A DNA stretch of 64,000 nucleotides from Coffea arabica (GCF_036785885.1 NC_092320.1:22383557-22447556); one strand, 5' to 3'; shown: positions 9,528 through 20,670, counted from the stretch's first letter. Program-made: numbers and translations. Notes: generated from the letters alone by a model not told the origin.

Positions 9528-10132
9528 TGAGGATGTTCACCTCGGCCATCCCGAGTGGCCGAGGTGAACTCACCTCGTCCCTCATCGGAGCTCATCCATG
9601 TCCCGGGCATCATCCCTGAGCTCGGCCTCGGCCGTTTCCCTAGCCTATTGTGTAGCCGACCTCGGCACCCCCACCTCAGCTGCACGCTGATGATGTCAAA
9701 TCATCTGACATCACCCAGGACCAGTGCTTTATCTGAAAAGTACTGGAGGCACTTAATGGCACCTGCACAATACTCCCCGTCATCATGCTCAGGCAGCTAC
9801 AGTGTCAGAGTCAGACCTCCTGACACGGGACAGAGCCGTAATGACCAGATGGTGGGTCCCACCAGCATAAGCCCTCCGCTCTGTCCTCTACTCTACTCTT
9901 CTATAAATACCTCACTCACACTCCCAACAAGTAAGCCTACACTGTTCATTAACTCATATTCTCATTATTCTCGTTCTCATACTAACTTGATCGTCGGAGT
10001 GATCTCAGGGGAGAAGCCCCGCCATTCACTTCGGACAAGGAGGTTGACTTCGGACACAGGAGTTCACCTCACTTCATCTCAGAGAGGACTGATTTAGGTC
10101 GGCCCATTTACCCACCAAAAATCACCTCTTCA
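9528..10132 (+). repeat. 3' LTR
   Basis: Same 605-bp length as the 5' LTR. TATA box at 9902-9909, TG and CA ends, followed by target duplication GTTTC (10133-10137). It differs from the 5' copy at seven positions by eye. Confidence 0.95.
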
Positions 10133-10137
10133 GTTTC

Positions 10138-10620
10138 TATTATGATTAGCTAGGGCAAATAATCTGTAAGGACCCTAATAACCAATTTAGGTCGTATGGG
10201 CACTAATTAGATCATTTTTAACTCTCCCATCTGACTTTCAAATAATCTGTAAGGGTCCAAGGACGCAAGCACAATATCGTGGCAGGATTTGAACCGGTGA
10301 CGTACAGAATACTACCGCATTTAATAACCAGCCGCGCTTGCCACAGGGCCTCTCCCATTGTTAGTGCGATGTAATTTTTTTCCTTGTAGGATTGTATGGT
10401 CTATCTATCTAAAGGCCTCGCTGCCATAGTTTTGTGTAAGAGATCAGTTAGATAGTTCGCTAAATAAAAGTCTCTTCCGCCTCCCATTTTCGCCTTCCTA
10501 GGCCTGGGGTTTTGGTTTCCCTTTTCTTGCTTTGTTTCGAGCAAAACCAAGCTAAGCTAAACAAGTGACATGGTGGGGGGAAGATGGAAACCACTATAGT
10601 TGTGGATTCTTGCAGATCAA
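10138..10620. other. Non-coding flank with a tRNA-like segment
   Basis: No coding frame is seen. On the minus strand, 10295-10285 reads GGTTCAAATCC, a perfect pol III B box, inside a tRNA-like stretch (about 10345-10260). This suggests an antisense tRNA-derived SINE or a tRNA relic. ATAATCTGTAAGG occurs on both sides of it (about 10159 and 10244). Confidence 0.45.
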
Positions 10621-12013
10621 TGACAGGTTGTCAGCCTGTGCAATAATAAAAACCTGTTCAACTAAAATTAATTTTTGTAAATAATGGTAAGTAGGGTCGA
10701 ATCCACAGGAATTGGGTGTAACTGTTTCATTTCAAATTCATAGTAACAAAGGGGGTGTTTTTGTGCAGGAGGTGACAATCAAAGAAATTCAAATAAAATC
10801 TAAGAACCTACTACAAATTAAATAACAAATTACTAAAATCAAATGGGTGATAATTAAAGATCTAGCCAAGAAATAATTTCAGTAATGGTTCACCTAATTG
10901 ATCATCGAAGTAAAGCCAAATCCAATTATTTACTAATAAATATGTTATAACTGCCAAACAAGCGATGACAGTCAACCCCTCCTTACTGTGTCGGTGATTA
11001 AGGTACGCCCGTTAACCACTACTCTAATTGAGAAATAATCCTAGGTACGCCCGTAAGATTTAATTCCCCAATTGCCTTACGTATTAGAGGAGCCCTATTC
11101 TAACCAAATAACACACTACCAGAGTTATTTTAGATTAGCCCGCGTATCCCTCCTGACACAAATTTAATCATGCCAGTTATCCCTAATTCAAGACAATTAA
11201 ACAATTACGAATTTAATGCCTTAATTGACAGTAGATTATCAAGTTAACTAATTATTCGGATCCAAAACAATCAATTAATTAAATAATCATAAATATTGCA
11301 AGTAAGGAATATGCGAATACCAATGAATAAAAGGAAAAAATAAAATTAAATCGATTTCACAAGTTTTAGGCGAACCAAAGCCTCCGTTATTCATTGACTA
11401 GAGTGAGAAGATTAATTCATATTTGGTGCGAAAAACCCATGCAAAAGTGTAAAGAAAGCAGTAGCTATTGTCCTAATTGTTCCAGGCATATGCGGCAAGA
11501 GAGCCACAAAGGACGAAAGGTTAAAGTCAAAAAGAAAACTTGCTACAGAGAATGATTTCTTTGCTTTCTTATGGCCTCTGACATACGAGAGTTGAGGTTA
11601 AGCCAAAAGCCAACCAAAGAAAAGTCAACAAAAGCAACTTAAAGAAGTCCTCTCTAATTCCTATCTAAGTCTGCCTCCTCCTTGCAGCGGCTCTGTGCGG
11701 CGCCCCCCTTGCGGAGAGGACTCCGGAGGAAGAAGAAGCAGACTCAACCCTTGTTCCTTTCCTCCTTTTATTCTATCTTTCGCAAATTATCAAAAAGGAC
11801 TTGTGTCTCCTTGTTCCAAAAATATCTTGAATGCCTATTACTTGAACTCTTTCCTGATAACTGTCAAATTAACACTTATTATGATATTTTCGTTCTACTC
11901 CTTGAAATATATGCCAAATACTAAAGGTGAGTAGAATCCAACAATTAATCTATATCGAATCAGGTAATAGGAAAAATTAATAATAAAATAAATAATAAAA
12001 TTGCAACCTATCA
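10621..12013 (-). mobile_element. Solo LTR, family A
   Basis: 1393 bp, TGACAGGTTGTC to GCAACCTATCA on the plus strand, flanked by an exact 5-bp duplication ATCAA (10616-10620, 12014-12018). Its first ~800 bp align to the reverse complement of 54.9-55.66 kb. There is no primer site, no coding region and no second LTR nearby, so it is a solo LTR left by LTR-LTR recombination. Ty3/gypsy is likely from its length and ends, but the lineage is not proven. Short frames near 11.7-11.9 kb are not credible genes. Confidence 0.85.
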
Positions 12014-12018
12014 ATCAA

Positions 12019-12584
12019 CAATGGTGCAGTGGTGGAACCACATATACTTGAGAGTGGGCAATTGGCCCTCCTCAAGTTTTAGAAAATTGTATAAAAGGTT
12101 TAAAATTTTCTAATAATTTTAAATTTTCACCATATTTACACCCCATGAATTTTTTAAAAGTACACTATTGCCCCTCCATTCCATAATTTTGTAATCCCCA
12201 TTGGCACTTGAGAAATTTACAAATTTCACACTTCTATATGCTTCTCCTTCTTAAAACTAATGAAAATTTCTGCCCCGTGTAAGAATTTTACAATGATTAC
12301 TTTTCAAGAAATTATTTATTTTTATTCTAAACTAAACCTAGATGCCACTTTGTAGCCCCGAAGAAAATGTTTCAATTCTTTTTACCTTGAATCAGAAGCA
12401 TGATTCATGGTAAGCATAAGGGGCACGCAGCGGCTTACAATGACCATAATCATGGTCTCTAGTAATCGGAATCCATGTTCCTCAACTGTATTTGATGCGA
12501 GGACTAGTGCAAGATTTGGCTGTAAAAAGGGTCATCGTTGTGAGCTTCACTGGTGGTTTCTTTTTCTTTTTTTTCTTTTAAGAG
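12019..12584. other. Intergenic stretch
   Basis: AT-rich non-coding sequence between the solo LTR and the PPR pseudogene. 12040-12220 has a TTGGCCCTCCTCAAGTTTT-type stretch that looks like a degraded repeat, but no ends can be set. Confidence 0.4.
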
Positions 12585-14151
12585 TCATTTATGACAGTTA
12601 ACCATCATTCTTGTATGCGAATTCAGTCGGTCTATTAACAAGAAGATTTCCCTATTAGCCACTTGAAAATCATTCCCGGAAAAGAATCTAAAGATTGAAC
12701 CACCGATCTCTATACAACTCTCCCCAACCATCTTCTTTAGTCCTCTGTTCCTCATACTGCTTCTTATGCCTTCTGCTTTCTCCCACATGCCAACTTCAGC
12801 GTATTTGTTCGCTACCATTACAAGATTGCCACTCCTCTTGGTTCTAATTCAAGTGACTTTTGTCTAACCTTTTCTGCCAGCCTAGTACGATCATTAATGT
12901 CATGAATGTTGCAGGCGCTAAGCAACGTCCTCCATATAATTGCATCAGCCATAATCGGCATACTTAAAATGAAATAATAAGCTTCCTCAAGATTTCCAGC
13001 GCGGCCAAAGATGTCTACCATGACTCCACTATGTGCCATCATGGGTTTGATCCCGTGAATGTGTTCCATGTCGTGAAAGAGGCGACGCCATAATCCACCA
13101 GTCCAGCATGGTGTAATGGTTCCAACAAGAAAGAAATAGATGCAAGAAAAGAATTAGAAGGAAGACAGAAAGAATGGAGAGAGAGATATGGAAGTATTAT
13201 TGATGGAGGAAGAAGATGACTACAACTATTCACAATTGCCTCTGCATTCTCTACTCTCAGTGTTTTATACAAACTAGTATTTTGACCCGAGTTATGCACG
13301 GGATTATATTTCAAATCAAAATAATAGTGTATATATTTATATATTGTGGTACAGAATAATATATATATAAACTAAAAATTTTAAAGAAGTGTATGTTTAA
13401 TATGTGGAAAATTTTTTAATTTATAATAATTTACATGATAGAGGAATTGTCAACGTATTTAAGGAGATGGTTAGGTGAGAAGATTTTTCTAAAAAAAAAA
13501 AATCAATTTATCAGTACTCAACAAAACATAGATGTTATACTCATATATCAAAACTTATAATAAAAAAAATTAATTATAACCAATTTATTTTCTTCCATTT
13601 TAGAAAAAAAAATCTTTCTCCTATCATGTACCGCTAAAATTGTTGATTGCATTTAGATTAGCATTTTTCATAAACTTTAACGTATATTTTAAAAAAAAAA
13701 TCTATGTAATATATGTTTTTAGAAATCTCAAAATTATTAAAAATCACCATCATTTTCCTCTTTTCTTCTCCGCCAGTTAGTCGTGAGACACATCCTACGA
13801 CTTTCGTATCTTCTATCATGGTACTACTCTCTCTATTATTATTTTTTTGTCATCTCTGTCATATTCCTATAATCTCATTTATTCTTCTCTCTCTTCTCCA
13901 CCCATTCTTATAACTCACATTTCTTCTTCAACCTTTCTCCACCACTTTCAACTCCTCGCCATTTTCTTCCCTCCCTTCTCCTCCCATATCCAACCTCTAA
14001 ATTCATATTTCTGCGACGCAATAGATTTAACTTTATCTATCATAATGAAAATATAAAATTGAAAATTGATTACAATGGTTGCAATTATTAGTATCTAAAA
14101 ATGGAAATGAAAAACTGATAATATCTATAATATTCTCAAGTGCTACAATCA

Positions 14152-14179
<28 letters not shown>
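14152..14179. repeat. (TA)14 microsatellite
   Basis: 28 bp of pure TA inside the Helitron. Confidence 0.9.
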
Positions 14180-14182
<3 letters not shown>

Positions 14183-14790
14183 ACATAGCAAATACATAGT
14201 TACATATGAAGACAGCAATAAGAATACATAAAATAATTAATGATACCAAAAGTTATCCTTAGTATTTGGGTTTTGCACTCTTATTCAAATCTAATCAGGG
14301 TCAAATTTGGGTCAGATATATACAAATTAAGTAGTATTTTAGGGTCGAATGTTCTACATTTTTCTCTTAAACTATAATGTTACTTTTTTAAAAATTTTTG
14401 GTAGAATTGGTGTTGTTATTATCATTATTTTTTTTTATCAAAAATGAATATTTCAAAAAAAAAATTCCACGTTGAAAGGCCAGTAGTACTTTGTTTTTTA
14501 TTTAGTGATTTCATAATTTAAATTTAATGAATGGTACCATTTTTGATTTTTTAAATCCATGACATTATTTCCTTTTTGTTTTCTATTTAATTTTGCTCTT
14601 TTACTTAGGATTACTAAATTAAAAGATAAAATATTATCATTACTTTTTTACTTTTACTAAGTTTGGGAATGTTTTCTCTTTGTTTACCCTTCCACTAATA
14701 AACTTCAAACCAAATTCCTATATAAGTGGAGCCACTTCTTACTTATTTAAATTAGAAAGGCATGGAAGCCACTTTTTACTTAGGAAAATG

Positions 14791-14916
14791 TTATTTACAC
14801 TCCATTTTTTATTATTTGCAATTCCACCATTTGTTTTATCATATAGTCTAATTAATGAAAACTATATGATCAAAATGATTATTAACGTGTGAATAACAAA
14901 AATGGAGTGTAAATAA
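14791..14916. mobile_element. Small foldback MITE inside the Helitron
   Basis: About 126 bp with near-perfect terminal inverted repeats: TTATTTACACTCCATTTTT at the left, and its complement AAAAATGGAGTGTAAATAA at the right. It is non-coding. The target duplication is not clear, so the superfamily is left open. Confidence 0.65.
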
Positions 14917-15971
14917 TCTTACTTATTTAAATTAATAAGAAAGCATGAAAGGATGTAATATTTGTTATCTCTTGTCATGGTCTTATAGAAGTTTTGATTG
15001 GAGTAGAATCATAGATAACGCAGGGCAATTGGAAACGTGTTAGGTTGAAGTTCAAATAGGATAACATGCACATTAACCAACAATTTGAAATGAAATGATT
15101 TTAAAAAGTAATTAACAATTTCAAATGTGAATAGTAGATGTAGAAGTTAAGAGAAATATATTTTATAAATTAAATTTAATGTGAGATGCTAGAAAAATAG
15201 AATCGGTAGTGAGAAGATGTGTGGCCTTCTCAAATTTATATAGATATATAGATTCTGATGGTCTAACAAATTGAAGTAACTAACAGTAACTAAATTGCGC
15301 CAGCTGTCATTGCAATATTCCTTCCTCAACTAACTTCTCAACTAACTTCCCGACTTGTAACTGCCTTGGCTCTAGCGCAGTCATTTCACATGGCCACAAG
15401 CGCAAAGGACCCCGAGATAGGTTACATAATTAGTTCAATCAAATAGTTCTTCATGGCCTTGAAGAGTTGAAGGGCTTGAAAAGCAAAACCACGCTGAGCT
15501 AATTCCATAATCATGGCACTCCAAGTCCAGATATTTCGCTCACTCATCCCATTGGAAACGAGTCTAGCATAACCCACAATTCCACATTTTCCATACATGT
15601 CAACGAGAGCTGTGCCCAACTGACAATTGACAACCATAGCTGTAACAATAACTCGAGAATGCATCCATTTTCCCAAACTCAAGTTGCCCATCTCTGCACA
15701 TTGAAAGCAGAATCGCCCTAGTAGTCTCATCCGGTAGCAACCTGGAACTCCTCATGCTTAAAAAAACCTCAATTGCTTCTCTGATCCATGAATTTTCAAC
15801 GAAAGCAGAAAGAATTGAATTACAAGATACTACAGTCCTGTAGGACATTTCATCAAACGCCTTGTGCGCATCGATAATTTTCCCACAACACCCATAAAAG
15901 TGAATCAAAGTATTCTGGACGTACACATTTGCATCCAAACCACGCTTCCTGACATGGATCTGCCTCCCATC

Positions 15972-16456
15972 TAGGGTGTCAATGGGTTGGAATTGAAAAT
16001 TTCGGACCGGACCCATTTTTTATGTAGTAGACCCGGACCGACTGCATACCTGTCGGGTCTTGATCTTAGAATCCCGGACTGGGTCTGGGTCGGATCCGGT
16101 CTAAATTTAAATATTTCAAAATTAAATCCAAAATCAATTATAAATCCAATCTCTAAATTTAAACAAATCAAATTATAAAGTTAAATCACAAATAACTCGC
16201 AATAGTCATTTCAAACTAACTACAATTAATCTACAAAGTCATTACTAAATTGTTAATTTGATAAAAGAATGTATTTAGAAATATTTATATTTTATAATTA
16301 TTAACCACAATTAATCCGTATCCGACCCATTTTTTATTAGAGTAAACGAATTTGGATTTAGGTCCGAATATCGAAATTATTTTTCAATACAAATTCAAAA
16401 AAATTTATCGAATCCGAGTCGAATCTAGACCCAGACCCGACCCATTGACGCCCCTG
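15972..16456. mobile_element. hAT-type MITE in the PPR pseudogene
   Basis: 485 bp. The ends are TAGGGTGTCAATGGGT and, from the other side, CAGGGGCGTCAATGGGT, both fitting the hAT end rule YARNG. An exact 8-bp duplication, CTCCCATC, lies at 15964-15971 and 16457-16464. Excision in silico rejoins the PPR reading ...GLYDGRQIHV. It is non-coding. Confidence 0.9.
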
Positions 16457-16674
16457 CTCCCATCATAGAGACCTAAGACGGAAGCACACGCCTGGAATAG
16501 GAAAGGGAAGGTGTGTCCATTGGGCAAAGCTCCAGAACGCCTCATTGCCAGGAAAATTCGTCGGGCCTCTCTTTGCAAACCTCCCTTGGACGTTGCATAG
16601 GCCCTAATAAGATCGTTCCAATACCTCGGCTTCAAAGGTTTTGGGCGGAAATTATCGAAGCCGTGGTCCGTCTG

Positions 16675-17764
16675 TTATGCATAATGGTCTTTAAGATGTT
16701 ATGACAGTTTTTTTTTTTGAGAAAATCATTAAAAATGTTTCTTACATTTTGTCAAATAAAATTTTTCATTTTTCACTTTTAAAATAGTAACTTTATGTCA
16801 CTTAAAAAATCAAATCAGTAAAATTTGATTTCAACGTAAGTTTTCAATTACTTTTTATCCTGAATCCATCACGTGACTCACATATAATTATTTTCTTAGA
16901 AGCAAAAAGGTTAAATACCATTCGTAACTAAACAAATAATCTGATTTATATTCATTTCTATCCCTAAAAAAAAGTAAAATCTGATCTGAACCATATTCAT
17001 TTTTCCCTACAAAAGTGGGATTGGATCCAATCCATATTCATTTTGCCATTACAAAAATGAGATATGACCTTTTTTGTACATCAAAAATAATTACATATGG
17101 GTCACATGGTAATTTCAAACTAGAAAATAGTCAAAAACCTAAGTTAAGACTAAAATTTGCTAACTTGAATTTGTAGGGACATAAAGTTAACATTTTAAAA
17201 ATAAAAGACAAAAAATTTCATTTTATACAAGAGTCGATTGATTGAATTATACATTCAGAGATGTGACGTGAGAAAGATTTTTTGAGGGGTTTATTGGAAT
17301 CAATCATTATCCTAAGGGTAATTGCTCCCTCTAATTTTACATAATGCCAAATGAACCTCCTAAATTTTCAAAATAGCCCCATAACTATCTTATGATTTTA
17401 TGTAAAGTGAAAAAAGATGGAATGCACAATCAGTTACAGTATTTATACCAAATGTACTCTAAAAGCACATGCAATAAAATCTTAATCTCTATGTAACCCC
17501 TGTATGATTTGTTTAAATGTCTATTTTACCCTCTAGTATTTTTTCTATTTATCCATAAAATCCCTATATATTTTTATATAAGGTAATTAAACTGTTGATT
17601 GGTTTATCATTTAAGTAAAGACACTATTGGTATTTCAATCAACGACATTCTATAGACTATTTTCCGTCAAGTTCCTATTTTACATAAAATTTTAGGGAGT
17701 GAAGTGAATATTTTAAAATGTTAAGGGGTCATGTGACATTAAATAAAACTACCGCGTCACAGTT
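16675..17764. other. AT-rich intergenic stretch with two weak foldbacks
   Basis: 16750-17230 has inverted ends (TGTCAAATAAAAT... and ...ATTTTATACAA) that share ACTTTATGTC in opposite orientation, fitting an old MITE. 17295-17755 has a looser inverted pair of CTCCCTCTAATTTTA-type ends. No coding is seen and no target duplications could be fixed. Confidence 0.45.
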
Positions 17765-17965
17765 ATTAGATCTCTACATTTAAACACTTTCTCAAATTAA
17801 TTCTTTTTTGCCAAAAAATTAAGACGTGAAACTTTCTTGATTGACCAGAGATACCCATTTGCCAAACCCTTTGATTAAGTAACAATTAAACACGCAACTG
17901 TGTACTAACATGGAGCAATACTTAAGAGCTATGAAAAATCCTAAAATGTGAAAATCTTATTGGCA
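17765..17965 (+). repeat. 3'-flank remnant of a lost DCL2-type copy (copy 0)
   Basis: This stretch (TTTCTCAAATTAATTC, then CCAAACCCTTTGATTAA, then GTGAAAATCTTATTGGCAT) matches 19985-20170 almost along its length. Its first ~100 bp also match 29390-29485, just downstream of the intact Dicer-like gene. It therefore marks the end of an older tandem unit. Confidence 0.65.
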
Positions 17966-17969
17966 TGAG

Positions 17970-17991
17970 CTCTCTCTCTCTCTCTCTCTCT
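17970..17991. repeat. (CT)n microsatellite
   Basis: About 11 CT units. Confidence 0.85.
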
Positions 17992-18299
17992 TAAGATTTG
18001 AAACTTATCTCTTTGTGATGAAGATGAGGCCTAAAGGTACGAAAATCCTTGGATGAGCTCTCTTTTTTTATTTATTTATTAAGATTTAAAACTTATCTCT
18101 CTATGATAAAGATGAAGCTAAAGCTTGAAGGTATGAAAAGTTTGAATCTGGGCTTATTCTGCACAGGACTATCACCGGGCAATAGAAATAATGAATTTTA
18201 ATTTTTTTTTAATTTTTAAAAACAATGAATCGGTGACTCGACCGATTAAACCAGAAATCGGTGTCTTAACCGGATCAATCACCTGTCTTTAGGCACATA

Positions 18300-19140
18300 G
18301 TTACATCACATGTCATCCTCAAATGTGAAAATCCTCAATAAAAATGTTTGGGAACCTGTGGTAGATTCTAGACCTTAATCGAATACAGACAATCTCATAC
18401 TACCGCAGCCTAGGGATGTAATCGAGCCAAATCAAGCTCGAATATTGCTATACTCGATAATCGACTCGACTCATATGTACTTAGGCTCGAGCTCGACTGA
18501 GTCCAAAAAATCGATACTTGAGGCTTGACTTGATGAACTCCCTTTAAACTCGAGACTCGACTCGATAAGGCTCGACTTCAGGCAAGCCTTATCAAGTCGA
18601 GTCTAATCAAGCTTTTTGATTCGACTCGAAAAATGTACATTTGTAAATTCAGTATAAATTATACACATAACAGTTATTTCATAATTATAATACATATATA
18701 TTATTTAAATTATATATATTAATTAAATATATCCGGCTCGACGAGCTACTTGTCGAGCCATAAGTCGCAAATTCCTGACTCGAACTCGACTCGAAAGTAT
18801 ATTCGAGTGACTCGAGACTCGGCTCAAACTCGATTTGACCGAGTTCAAACCAAATTATTGACCAAACTATTCACGAGCTACTCGACAGTGGTTCGGCTGG
18901 CTTACATCCTACTGCAGCCTTAGGAAATGTCTTCCGAAGTTCCTCTCCACTTGCTGAAGTGCTGGACAAAAGCAAAAATCAAGCAAAAGTCTATTCCTCT
19001 CACTTTCAAGATCTAGACAAAAGGACTCATTAGTCATTAGTGGTATTTTAGCCCCACTATAAGCTAACTTCCACGTATCTTCCTTGCTGCCAAAGCAGAA
19101 CAAGCCAATAGGTCCTCATCTCTACCTCGAGTCTTTGCGA
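18300..19140 (+). promoter_or_regulatory. Promoter-region duplicate without a gene (copy 1)
   Basis: 18300-18410 plus 18920-19120 match the region before the Dicer-like gene (20312-20600), for example ATGTGAAAATCCTCAATAA and TCTTCCTTGCTGCCAAAGC. The match is interrupted only by the hAT MITE 18411-18911. The TATAAAAA of the intact copy (20589-20596) is CCAATAGG here, so this promoter has lost its TATA box. No gene body follows. Only ~85 bp separate it from sequence that matches the 3' flank of the gene. Confidence 0.7.
18411..18911. mobile_element. hAT-type MITE in the promoter duplicate
   Basis: 501 bp. The ends are TAGGGATGTAATCGAGCC and, from the other side, TAGGATGTAAGCCAGCC. The interior is dense in CTCGACTCGA motifs. 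An 8-bp duplication with one mismatch (CCGCAGCC at 18403-18410, CTGCAGCC at 18912-18919) flanks it. The paralogous site near 20400 (TTACAGCC) is empty, so the insertion came after the duplication. Confidence 0.85.
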
Positions 19141-19224
19141 GGTAAGAAAGTAATTGAGAAATATTTTTATAAAAAATAAAAATTTTTTGAAAAAAAATTA
19201 CTTTTCAAAAAAGTATGTGGATCA

Positions 19225-19480
19225 ATCCAGGAGATTCAGATCTGTTGGTATTTATATGTCGCCTTCACGATTTTCCGTGATTGTCTTTTGTAACAACATT
19301 TGGTAAACTACATTGGAACAAATTTTCGCAAAATGTTACTAATTGCAAAGGAAACTTGTTACAAACCTCAAAAATTAATGATGACAAAAGAATTTCAGTG
19401 GAAAACGTGAGAGGCAGAGAGTATACATTCCACACAGAAAATTTCTTTTTTGATCGTTTTTTGTGATTATGATTAAAAAA
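19225..19480 (+). repeat. 3'-flank remnant of copy 1, proximal part
   Basis: Matches 29020-29270, which starts ~90 bp after the Dicer-like stop codon: GATTCAGAT then GTCGCCTTCACG, then TTGCAAAGGAAACTT, then GTGGAAAACGTGAGAGGCAG. Here it follows the copy-1 promoter directly, so the whole gene body between them is missing. Confidence 0.75.
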
Positions 19481-19984
19481 AGAAAAGCAAAACTCAATTG
19501 GACCTAAGAGAACTAATTTGGCAACGTACGATGGTGACCATTTTTTACTTATTCGGTGAAATTATTCATGGCAATATCGAATAACCTCTCAAGTTTTAGC
19601 CAAATTATTTTGGCAAGTCGAGAATTTATTACAAAAGGGTTGATTTCAGTACAAATTGCGATTGGAGAAGAGCTCGTCCACGTTTAACATAAAAATGGAA
19701 TCCAGTCATGGTCTTCCAGGAACATGTCACTGCCCAAAAAAGTGGTTGAGGAACATTGGAGAAAGGGTGTGCGAATAAATACGGTCAAATTCACATGAAA
19801 ATAACAAGATTCAATCCCTGCTTAAAGTAATCCATCTTAAGATTCCCCACTAATTATATTCAACCCAAGGCTAATTTTTGGATTTAAGGATCCCTTTTCA
19901 GCGAGTGCTTCGAAGCACTCGTTAGTATATTTAAATTATATACTGAGATTATCATGTAAAAATACACACCATATTTATTATATC
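19481..19984. other. Non-coding stretch between the flank remnants
   Basis: No coding frame and no recognised repeat. It has no counterpart after the intact gene, where the two flank blocks lie closer together. Confidence 0.4.
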
Positions 19985-20170
19985 CTTGTATTTAAAATGC
20001 TTTCTCAAATTAATTCACATTTGTTTTAAAAAATTAATACATGCAACCCTCTCAATTGACACGGGACACCGGTTAACCAAACCGTTTGATTAAATAATAA
20101 TAGAACACAGCTATGCAATGATACAGAGCAGCACTTAAGAAATGTGAAACAGTGAAAATCTTATTGGCAT
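19985..20170 (+). repeat. 3'-flank remnant of copy 1, distal part
   Basis: Second copy of the block at 17765-17965 (AATTAATTC, ACCAAACCGTTTGATTAA, GTGAAAATCTTATTGGCAT). Its start also occurs at 29390-29485. Confidence 0.65.
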
Positions 20171-20300
20171 TGGTTGGGCACACAAATGTTGGCCAATTGC
20201 TTCATGCCTCACCTGGCAGACCAGGTTCGAACTTGGCTGAGGGATTAGGGAGGGGGAATGAAAATTAAAAAAAAAAAAAAAAAAAAAAAGTTAGGCAGTT
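20171..20300 (+). mobile_element. tRNA-derived SINE candidate with poly(A)
   Basis: It holds a B-box-like GGTTCGAAC (about 20223-20231) and ends in an A run of more than 20 bases (about 20268-20289). It sits exactly where the two paralogous flanks stop matching. No clear target duplication was found, so the left end is approximate. Confidence 0.55.
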
Positions 20301-20311
20301 GGTCAGATATC

Positions 20312-20670
20312 ACCCTCAAGTGTGAAAATCCTCAATAACGTTTGAGAATATGGTAGAATCTAGACCTCAAAGAAATACAAACAATCTCTTACGGTTACAG
20401 CCTTGGGAAGTGTCCTGTGAAGTTCCTCTCGACAAGCTGAAGTGCTGGACAAATGCAAAAGTCAAGCTGAAGTCTCCCCATTTCACTTTCAAGACCAAAA
20501 CAAAGTGACTTTTTATTAGAGGTCTTTTAGCCCCAATGTTTAGTGTTTCTCTCACTGTATCTTCCTTGCTGCCAAAGCCAAACAAGCCTATAAAAATCCT
20601 TTCATTTCTCCCTCTGGCCTCTGATCATTGCGAATTGTGTATCTGCACTGAGGTTTTTGTACTACTGTAA
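20312..20670 (+). promoter_or_regulatory. Putative promoter and leader of the Dicer-like gene
   Basis: Conserved with the promoter duplicate at 18300-19140. TATAAAAA is at 20589-20596 and a transcript start would fall near 20620. The leader reaches a possible 5'-UTR splice donor at CTACTG|TAAGAA-type sequence near 20668, about 660 bp before the start codon. Confidence 0.55.

Larger units (their letters stand above)
221..10132 (+). mobile_element. Complete Ty3/gypsy (Tat-type) LTR retrotransposon
   Basis: The 9.9-kb element is bounded by two 605-bp direct LTRs that start with TG and end with CA. It is flanked by an exact 5-bp target duplication, GTTTC, at 216-220 and 10133-10137. Order: LTR, primer binding site, gag, protease, reverse transcriptase, RNase H, a second RNase H, integrase, an antisense gene, polypurine tract, LTR. 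The second RNase H domain and the antisense gene before the 3' LTR are features of the plant Tat lineage. By eye the LTRs differ at 7 of 605 positions, six of them transitions, which points to a young insertion. Two coding lesions (see gag-pol) suggest this copy cannot transpose alone. Confidence 0.95.
13274..15252 (-). mobile_element. Non-autonomous Helitron
   Basis: 1979 bp, minus strand. The 5' end is TC followed by TATATATC. The 3' end has a short hairpin (CCCG...CGGG) about 8 nt before the terminal CTAG. It sits between A and T with no target duplication. All of these are Helitron hallmarks. No Rep or helicase coding is present. It interrupts the solo LTR and itself carries a 126-bp MITE and a TA microsatellite. 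Confidence 0.82.
13112..15388 (-). mobile_element. Solo Copia-like LTR in the PPR pseudogene, split by a Helitron
   Basis: The two halves (13112-13273 and 15253-15388) form a 298-bp minus-strand LTR that runs from TGAAATGACTGC to GGAACCATTACA. A TATA-like TATAAAAC follows the Helitron break. An exact 5-bp duplication (CATGG in plus orientation) lies at 13107-13111 and 15389-15393. Removing the LTR and one duplication restores the PPR reading across the site, which confirms both boundaries. Copia is inferred from the small size and end style. Confidence 0.85.
12585..16674 (-). pseudogene. PLS/E-type PPR protein pseudogene
   Basis: Read on the minus strand after removing the insertions, the pieces form one PPR protein: RYWNDLIRAYA (near 16630), SVLGLYDGRQIHV across the 15972-16456 insertion, PPR motifs to ALQLFKAMKN (15440), GVLCACGHAGLVDYG across the 13112-15388 insertion, GRAGNLEEAYYF and WRTLLSACNIHD, then an E domain with ESCIEIGGSI. 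Order and wording resemble Arabidopsis At2g36730 (from memory). Such proteins process RNA in chloroplasts or mitochondria. It is dead: two large insertions plus at least four frameshifts (near 15712, 15440, 13085 and 12838). No good ATG is seen; a TAA lies upstream in frame at 16675-16677. The tail ends at a stop, 12585-12587. Confidence 0.88.

Noticed and set aside
383..10097. Long plus-strand frames in both LTRs (383-790, 9555-10097) as genes
   Set aside because: They follow the LTR copies exactly, cross the TATA box and show no protein-like composition.
13112..15388. Treating the 2.3-kb PPR insertion as one element
   Set aside because: Two sets of ends (CATGG duplication; TC/CTAG) show a Helitron inside a 298-bp solo LTR.
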